A DNA stretch of 52,984 bases from Porphyromonadaceae bacterium UBA4259 (lineage in GTDB: Bacteria > Bacteroidota > Bacteroidia > Bacteroidales > Muribaculaceae). The stretch is from positions 1 through 52,984 of the forward strand of contig DGWL01000013.1 of NCBI GenBank assembly GCA_002396125.1, read 5' to 3'. The number at the start of each line of letters is the position of its first letter. Within the stretch, counting starts at the first letter, position 1. This document shows, piece after piece, positions 48,818 to 52,984 of this stretch. Made by a program: the position numbers and the translations under genes. Below the pieces are notes generated by a model that did no database searches, was not told the DNA's origin, and saw only the letters and a program-made list of their open reading frames with translations.

Positions 48818-50908
48818 ATGAGCGATTCTAACTTGTTCTCCCGCTTGCCGGTGTTGCGATTGCTGCTGCCATTGGTGGTGGGAATCATCTTGCATGATGC
48901 ATGCTCGGCATTGTGGCTCCCGATTGTGATTGCTGCGTTGGCTGCCATGGTAGCCATGGCGATGTGGATGGCGACAAGGTCGCCACAGTCGCTGCTGCGC
49001 TTGCGTGCGTTGCGCTATGTGCCGCTTGCTCTTGCCATGATTGCAGTGGGGTGGGGAGCGGCATGGATTGGTGAGCCGGTGGCTCTCAATCTTGATGAGA
49101 TAAACGGCAAGGTTGCATGCGCGCGGGTTGAAACAATAGGCTTCGGGGAGAAAAGCATGACAATGCAAGTTAAATTGCTTTACTCAATTAACCCATCTAG
49201 TGGCGCCGGAACAAAGTTTAGGGGAACTCATGTGATGCTCTCGACGCGTGGCGTGAATTATGAAATGAAAGCTGGCGACCTGGTTGTTACCCGGTTAGGA
49301 CTTGTGCCGATTACCAACATGGGCAACCCCGACGAGATGGACTATGCGCGATTCATGCGTAACAAGGGAATTGCCTATCGTCAACACACGGCGGAGGAAG
49401 ACGTGAAGCGGGTTGGGTGGTCACCAACGTTGATGACTCGAGCTTTCAATTTCAACCAGCAACTTCAGCACAAAGTGCTTAATTCTACTCTCTCGCCCGC
49501 AACCCAGGCGATGGTTATAGCAATGTTGCTAGGCAATGACGACTTCATCGACCGCGGCATCCGCGACGAGTTCTCCCTCTCGGGGGTGGCGCATGTGCTC
49601 GCCTTGAGTGGGCTGCACGTGGGCATCATCACGTTAATAATATGGTTTCTGCTCTTTCCGCTCGATTACATTGGTGCACGCCGATTGCGCCTGGCACTCA
49701 CGCTTGCCATTCTCATTGCCTATGATGTGTTGACCGGCATGTCGCCCTCGGTGATTAGAGCAACGGTGATGATGGCATTTGTCTTTGCCTCAATGATGTT
49801 TTATCGCAAGTCACATCCTCTCAATGCTCTTGCCACGGCAGCCCTTGTCGTGCTGGTGTTTTCGCCCGGAGCACTAAGTGGCGTGGGATTCCAGTTGAGT
49901 TTCATTACCGTGACGGCGATAATTGTGTTTTACAAGCTGTTCAACGTGGGAAGCAAGCGCAGCAAAGTGCTTAACTATCTCTACACCACACTGGCAACAT
50001 CGGTAGTGGCGATGCTTGCGACCATCATGCTCACCGCCTATTATTTCAACACTATCTCACCGCTTTCGGTGGTGACCAACTTTGTTTTGTTACCCATTAT
50101 TCCGGTATTCATGATTGTGGCAGTTGTGGCTTTACTGCTCTTGATGATGGGTGTTACGGTCGACCTTCTAAACAGCGTGCTTGATGCGCTCTCGGCATTT
50201 ATCAACTCGGCAGTTGGTTGTTTTGCGCGGCTGCCTCTCTCGAGCGATAACGTATATGTCACTTGGGTAGCAGTCGTGATTTTTTACATGGTGTTGGTGT
50301 TGCTTCTCCTGTGGTTTAAGCGTCGCAACCCGCGGTGGCTCATTGCTGCTGGATGTTTTGTGGTTTTGGGACTCATTCACAATATCATCGTCGATGCACG
50401 AGCCGAGCGGCAAGGATTGGTGATTTTCAATTCTTATAATTCTACGCCGGTATTCTATTTCAATGGTTCACGTGCAATGTTGTGGATGCCAGATGTGGAT
50501 GAAGACTTCGATCGTGAGTCATTCATGCGACGGCACAGAGCTTTCCTCGCTCACCATGGTATAGACTCGGTGACTATTGTCGACAGCACCGAGTGTCGAA
50601 TGCCCGGTGGAGTGATAAAGCCTCCTTATGCCCATTTGGGAGGAACTAGCCTAATTGCTGTAGGCAAAGGACGCTGGAAACATTATGAACGTCTCGATAG
50701 TAGTGACGTGCGATTTGATTTGCTGGTTGTAACCAAGCGTTTCCATTCACAAATTTCAGTTCTCAACAGCCTTATTAAGGCCGACACTATTTTATTCTCG
50801 GGCGATATCTACGATAATGATTTGCCCGCTCTCGTTGACGAGTGCGACTCTTTAAGTGTGCCTTATTATAATGTGAAAACAAGTGGGGCTTACGCAAGAA
50901 TGAAGTAG
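48818..50908 (+). CDS. comEC: ComEC/Rec2-family membrane protein
   Basis: A 696-residue polytopic protein similar to the DNA-uptake channel ComEC. It has N-terminal helices, a soluble DUF4131-like part (about 95-200), the conserved ALSGLHVGIIT (262-272) of the competence domain and further helices to about 530. The C-terminal 165 residues sit where the metallo-beta-lactamase-like domain is expected, but no HxHxDH metal motif is visible, so that domain looks degenerate. Whether it imports DNA in this organism is unknown. Likely co-transcribed with aroE. Confidence 0.87.
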   Translation: MSDSNLFSRLPVLRLLLPLVVGIILHDACSALWLPIVIAALAAMVAMAMWMATRSPQSLLRLRALRYVPLALAMIAVGWGAAWIGEPVALNLDEINGKVACARVETIGFGEKSMTMQVKLLYSINPSSGAGTKFRGTHVMLSTRGVNYEMKAGDLVVTRLGLVPITNMGNPDEMDYARFMRNKGIAYRQHTAEEDVKRVGWSPTLMTRAFNFNQQLQHKVLNSTLSPATQAMVIAMLLGNDDFIDRGIRDEFSLSGVAHVLALSGLHVGIITLIIWFLLFPLDYIGARRLRLALTLAILIAYDVLTGMSPSVIRATVMMAFVFASMMFYRKSHPLNALATAALVVLVFSPGALSGVGFQLSFITVTAIIVFYKLFNVGSKRSKVLNYLYTTLATSVVAMLATIMLTAYYFNTISPLSVVTNFVLLPIIPVFMIVAVVALLLLMMGVTVDLLNSVLDALSAFINSAVGCFARLPLSSDNVYVTWVAVVIFYMVLVLLLLWFKRRNPRWLIAAGCFVVLGLIHNIIVDARAERQGLVIFNSYNSTPVFYFNGSRAMLWMPDVDEDFDRESFMRRHRAFLAHHGIDSVTIVDSTECRMPGGVIKPPYAHLGGTSLIAVGKGRWKHYERLDSSDVRFDLLVVTKRFHSQISVLNSLIKADTILFSGDIYDNDLPALVDECDSLSVPYYNVKTSGAYARMK

Positions 50909-50945
50909 ATTTTCCTTTTTGTTTCTTGTGCAGGCTTAAATATGC

Positions 50946-51620
50946 CTAGATTTTTACTCTGCCGGCGGCATAATAGTGCTCAACGTAGTATTTCTGTGTC
51001 AAGTCGCTCACTATAACCCCTCGTGATGATGAAGCGTGGACAAACTTGTTATCTTTCAGGTAAATGCCCACATGGGTGATGCTGTCGCCACTACCACCGT
51101 GAAAGAAAACCAGGTCGCCTTCGCGCAAGTCTTCCTTGTCGATGGGAAAACAGTTGTGGGTATATTGTAAACTGGCGCGACGTTCGAGCGACATGTCGTA
51201 GACCTTGAGATACACTTCCATTACCAACCCCGAGCAGTCGGTGCCTACTTGCTTGGTGTGGCCTCCACCGCTATAGGGAGTGCCTAGCCAGCTCTTCAGT
51301 TCATTATAGAGCGCCTTGTTTTCGTGTCTGCCAAGCTTGATGTTGAGCGCTTTCCATTGGTCTTCGGTTGTTTGCGACCGGGTGGCATCAATGCCGCGTT
51401 CGTCAAGATTTCCGTCATCGTTGGGCTTTGTACGAGCCCAGTCGCGGTTGTGATGACCGCCATTGCGCCACACGGCACCCGGGGTGCGAGTTGGGCGGGT
51501 GGGGTAGTCGCTCAGGTCCTCACTTTGCTTTTTCATTATTCCACACGACGTGCTTCCTATTGCCATCAGCATTGCTGCGGCAGCTATGAGCAGATGATTT
51601 TTATGTCGTGTGTATATCAT
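50946..51620 (-). CDS. NlpC/P60 (C40 family) peptidoglycan endopeptidase lipoprotein
   Basis: A 224-residue predicted lipoprotein. The ATG at 51620 is chosen because it begins a lipoprotein signal (MIYTRHKNHLLIAAAAMLMA, then IGSTSCG with lipidated Cys26); the upstream in-frame extension overlaps a hairpin and carries no export signal. The NlpC/P60 domain at about 108-220 has catalytic Cys129 (GTDCSGLVMEVY) and His in DSITHVGIYLKDNKFVHAS. It should cleave the stem peptide of peptidoglycan. The 40-100 region is rich in Thr, Arg, Asn and Asp and probably disordered. Confidence 0.92.
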   Translation of the reverse strand: MIYTRHKNHLLIAAAAMLMAIGSTSCGIMKKQSEDLSDYPTRPTRTPGAVWRNGGHHNRDWARTKPNDDGNLDERGIDATRSQTTEDQWKALNIKLGRHENKALYNELKSWLGTPYSGGGHTKQVGTDCSGLVMEVYLKVYDMSLERRASLQYTHNCFPIDKEDLREGDLVFFHGGSGDSITHVGIYLKDNKFVHASSSRGVIVSDLTQKYYVEHYYAAGRVKI

Positions 51621-51636
51621 TTTTTCGTTAAATAAT

Positions 51637-51670
51637 GGTGTGCCGGAATTTAGCTTGTGGCCGGCACACC
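51637..51670. terminator. Hairpin between the DUF5606 gene and the NlpC/P60 gene
   Basis: Perfect 10-bp stem GGTGTGCCGG (51637-51646) / CCGGCACACC (51661-51670). A T6 run lies on the plus-strand side (51673-51678), and ATTATTT on the minus-strand side. The 16 bases from it to the NlpC/P60 ATG hold no promoter. Confidence 0.5.
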
Positions 51671-51690
51671 AGTTTTTTGTAGAATTTCTG

Positions 51691-52122
51691 TTACTCCTCG
51701 GCTTTGGCTTCATCCTCGGCATTCTCCTCTTCTTTGGGTAAGAAGTCGGTCATGCCACTGTTGATGAGGATGTTATACCAGCTGATGAGCTTCTTGATAT
51801 CGGTGTTGTACACGCGGTCTACATCAAAATCGGGTACTACACCCTTGAAAAACTCCTGCAAAGCCTCGGGTGTCTTATAGTCGGCAGTGTTGAGGGCTTT
51901 TGCGTCATATTTTGTCTTAATAGCATCAAGCACCTCGCCCAGAGGTTTGTCGCCGCTTTCGGTATACATAGAGATGTCGCCTAGCGAAATCACCTTGTCG
52001 CGCTGGTGAGCTGTGCTGCGTTTCTTGTCGGATATGTTTTCAACTATAATTACGTTCTTGCCGTAGGTCACGAGTTTGTATAAACCGGGGCGTCCCGAAA
52101 TTGCCAAAATTTCTTTTAACAT
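51691..52122 (-). CDS. DUF5606 domain protein
   Basis: A 143-residue protein covering the Bacteroidetes-specific DUF5606 family: MLKEILAISGRPGLYKLVTY at the N-terminus, then VIIVENISDKKRS, ISLGDISMYTESGDKPL and WYNILINSGMTDF, with an acidic tail (EEENAEDEAKAEE). No signal peptide or membrane segment. The function is unknown. It lies 65 bases after alaS on the same strand. Confidence 0.88.
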   Translation of the reverse strand: MLKEILAISGRPGLYKLVTYGKNVIIVENISDKKRSTAHQRDKVISLGDISMYTESGDKPLGEVLDAIKTKYDAKALNTADYKTPEALQEFFKGVVPDFDVDRVYNTDIKKLISWYNILINSGMTDFLPKEEENAEDEAKAEE

Positions 52123-52187
52123 GATTTTTCTTTAATGTGATTATTAATAAATAATGTTATGTGATATTCGATTATTAGAGGTATAGT

Positions 52188-52984
52188 TTAACCTAATAGT
52201 TCAATAATCTTGTTGAGTGCAGCCTGCAAGCCGTCCACGTTCTTGCCTCCAGCTTGAGCGAAACCTGGCTGACCGCCACCGCCGCCTTGAATGAGTTTTG
52301 CGGCTTCGCGAATGATTTGACCGGCATTCATGCCCTCTTTGCACAAGTCATCGCTCAGCGAGATTGTAAGCATTGGCTTGTTCTTGTCGTGAGTGGCTGC
52401 GATGAAAGCGGTGCGAGGTTGCTTGTCGCCTTTGATTGAGAGCCCCAGTGCCTTCACTGTGTCGGAACTGATTTCGCCATAGAGTTGGAGCACGGTAATG
52501 TCGCCCACAGTGATTGCCTTGTTCATGAGGTCTTTTTTGATAACCTTAACGCGATCCTTGAGGAACTCGTCAACTTGCTTGTGCAGGCTGGCATTCTCAA
52601 GAATTGATTTGTTAATGGCTGCCATGATGTCGGGGGCGTTGTTGAACAGCTCCCTGATTCCCTTGATTGTGTCTTCGATAGCGTCGATGGTCTTCTCCAC
52701 TTTCTCGCCAGTAATGGCTTCTATGCGGCGAATTCCTGCTGCAATAGAGCTCTCGCTCACAATCTTTATCATACCGATGTTGCCGGTGTTGTTCACGTGG
52801 GTGCCACCACACAACTCAACCGATTCGCCATATTTAATCACGCGCACCTTGTCGCCATATTTTTCGCCAAAGAGTGCCATGGCACCCATCTCGCGAGCCT
52901 CGGCGATGGGCATCTCGCGATGCTCTTCGCGTGCAATGGTTTCACGCACCAGAGCATTGGCGATGTGTTCCACTTGCCTTATTT
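52188..52984 (-). CDS. alaS: Alanyl-tRNA synthetase, C-terminal part (5' end outside the window)
   Basis: Charges tRNA-Ala and edits mischarged Ser/Gly. The visible 265 or so residues start in the editing domain (VEHIANALVRETIAREEHRE and EAREMGAMALFGEKYGDKV), include the zinc-binding CGGTHVNNTG, and end with the C-Ala/DHHA1 domain carrying the glycine-rich QGGGGGQPGFAQAGG. The catalytic domain and tRNA-recognition domain lie upstream, outside the window. Confidence 0.96.
   Translation of the reverse strand, partial: IRQVEHIANALVRETIAREEHREMPIAEAREMGAMALFGEKYGDKVRVIKYGESVELCGGTHVNNTGNIGMIKIVSESSIAAGIRRIEAITGEKVEKTIDAIEDTIKGIRELFNNAPDIMAAINKSILENASLHKQVDEFLKDRVKVIKKDLMNKAITVGDITVLQLYGEISSDTVKALGLSIKGDKQPRTAFIAATHDKNKPMLTISLSDDLCKEGMNAGQIIREAAKLIQGGGGGQPGFAQAGGKNVDGLQAALNKIIELLG

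Overview
This window is a chromosomal segment of a member of the order Bacteroidales (phylum Bacteroidota). Lineage markers include a primary sigma factor that starts directly at the conserved domains, an LpxC/FabZ fusion, DUF5606 and Porin_10 family proteins, a two-subunit 2-oxoacid:ferredoxin oxidoreductase, and many copies of the Bacteroidota -7 promoter element (TAnnTTTG), some with TTTG exactly 19 bases upstream. A Muribaculaceae- or Prevotellaceae-like gut organism is plausible, but the sequence alone does not settle the family. No rRNA, tRNA, insertion sequence, prophage or CRISPR array was recognised.

Layout. 1-2100: start of rpoD and an HtrA/DegP protease, both on the minus strand. 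2477-6835: an apparent operon for an outer-membrane porin, an anchored periplasmic solute-binding protein and a sodium/amino-acid symporter. 6989-9696: an MlaD-like lipid-transport protein and dnaA, with DnaA-box-like sites between them. 10016-14325: htpG and a ClpC-type unfoldase that lacks the usual N-terminal domain. 14666-19670: gyrA followed by two secreted, paralogous TPR proteins. 19765-23022: the lipid A operon lpxD-lpxC/fabZ-lpxA. 23296-25345: three translationally coupled genes (DUF1893, ECF-type S component, Fe-S aldo/keto reductase). 25467-28339: the 2-oxoacid:ferredoxin oxidoreductase. 28702-37386: rnr, nagB, def, ruvX, dnaG and a HerA-like ATPase. 37508-38972: three small genes, including an in-frame chimera of a MurB N-terminus and a MurA C-terminus.

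39140-46665: a minus-strand cluster starting at a consensus promoter and running rmlB, rmlA, two FdtA/QdtA-like ketoisomerases, a DegT-type aminotransferase, an MBOAT acyltransferase, an SGNH-like partner and murI. Together these predict synthesis of a dTDP-3-amino-3,6-dideoxyhexose and O-acylation of a surface glycan. 46946-52984: a stand-alone RecB-type nuclease, aroE, comEC, an NlpC/P60 lipoprotein, a DUF5606 protein and the C-terminal part of alaS.

Most of the window is housekeeping. The parts that most deserve a second look are the MurB/MurA chimera (38667-38972), the DUF1893/S-component/Fe-S reductase triad, the tandem ketoisomerases in which one copy has lost a catalytic histidine, the stand-alone RecB-type nuclease, the tandem TPR paralogues, and several start codons lying only 4-9 bases after a -7 element, which predicts leaderless mRNAs.
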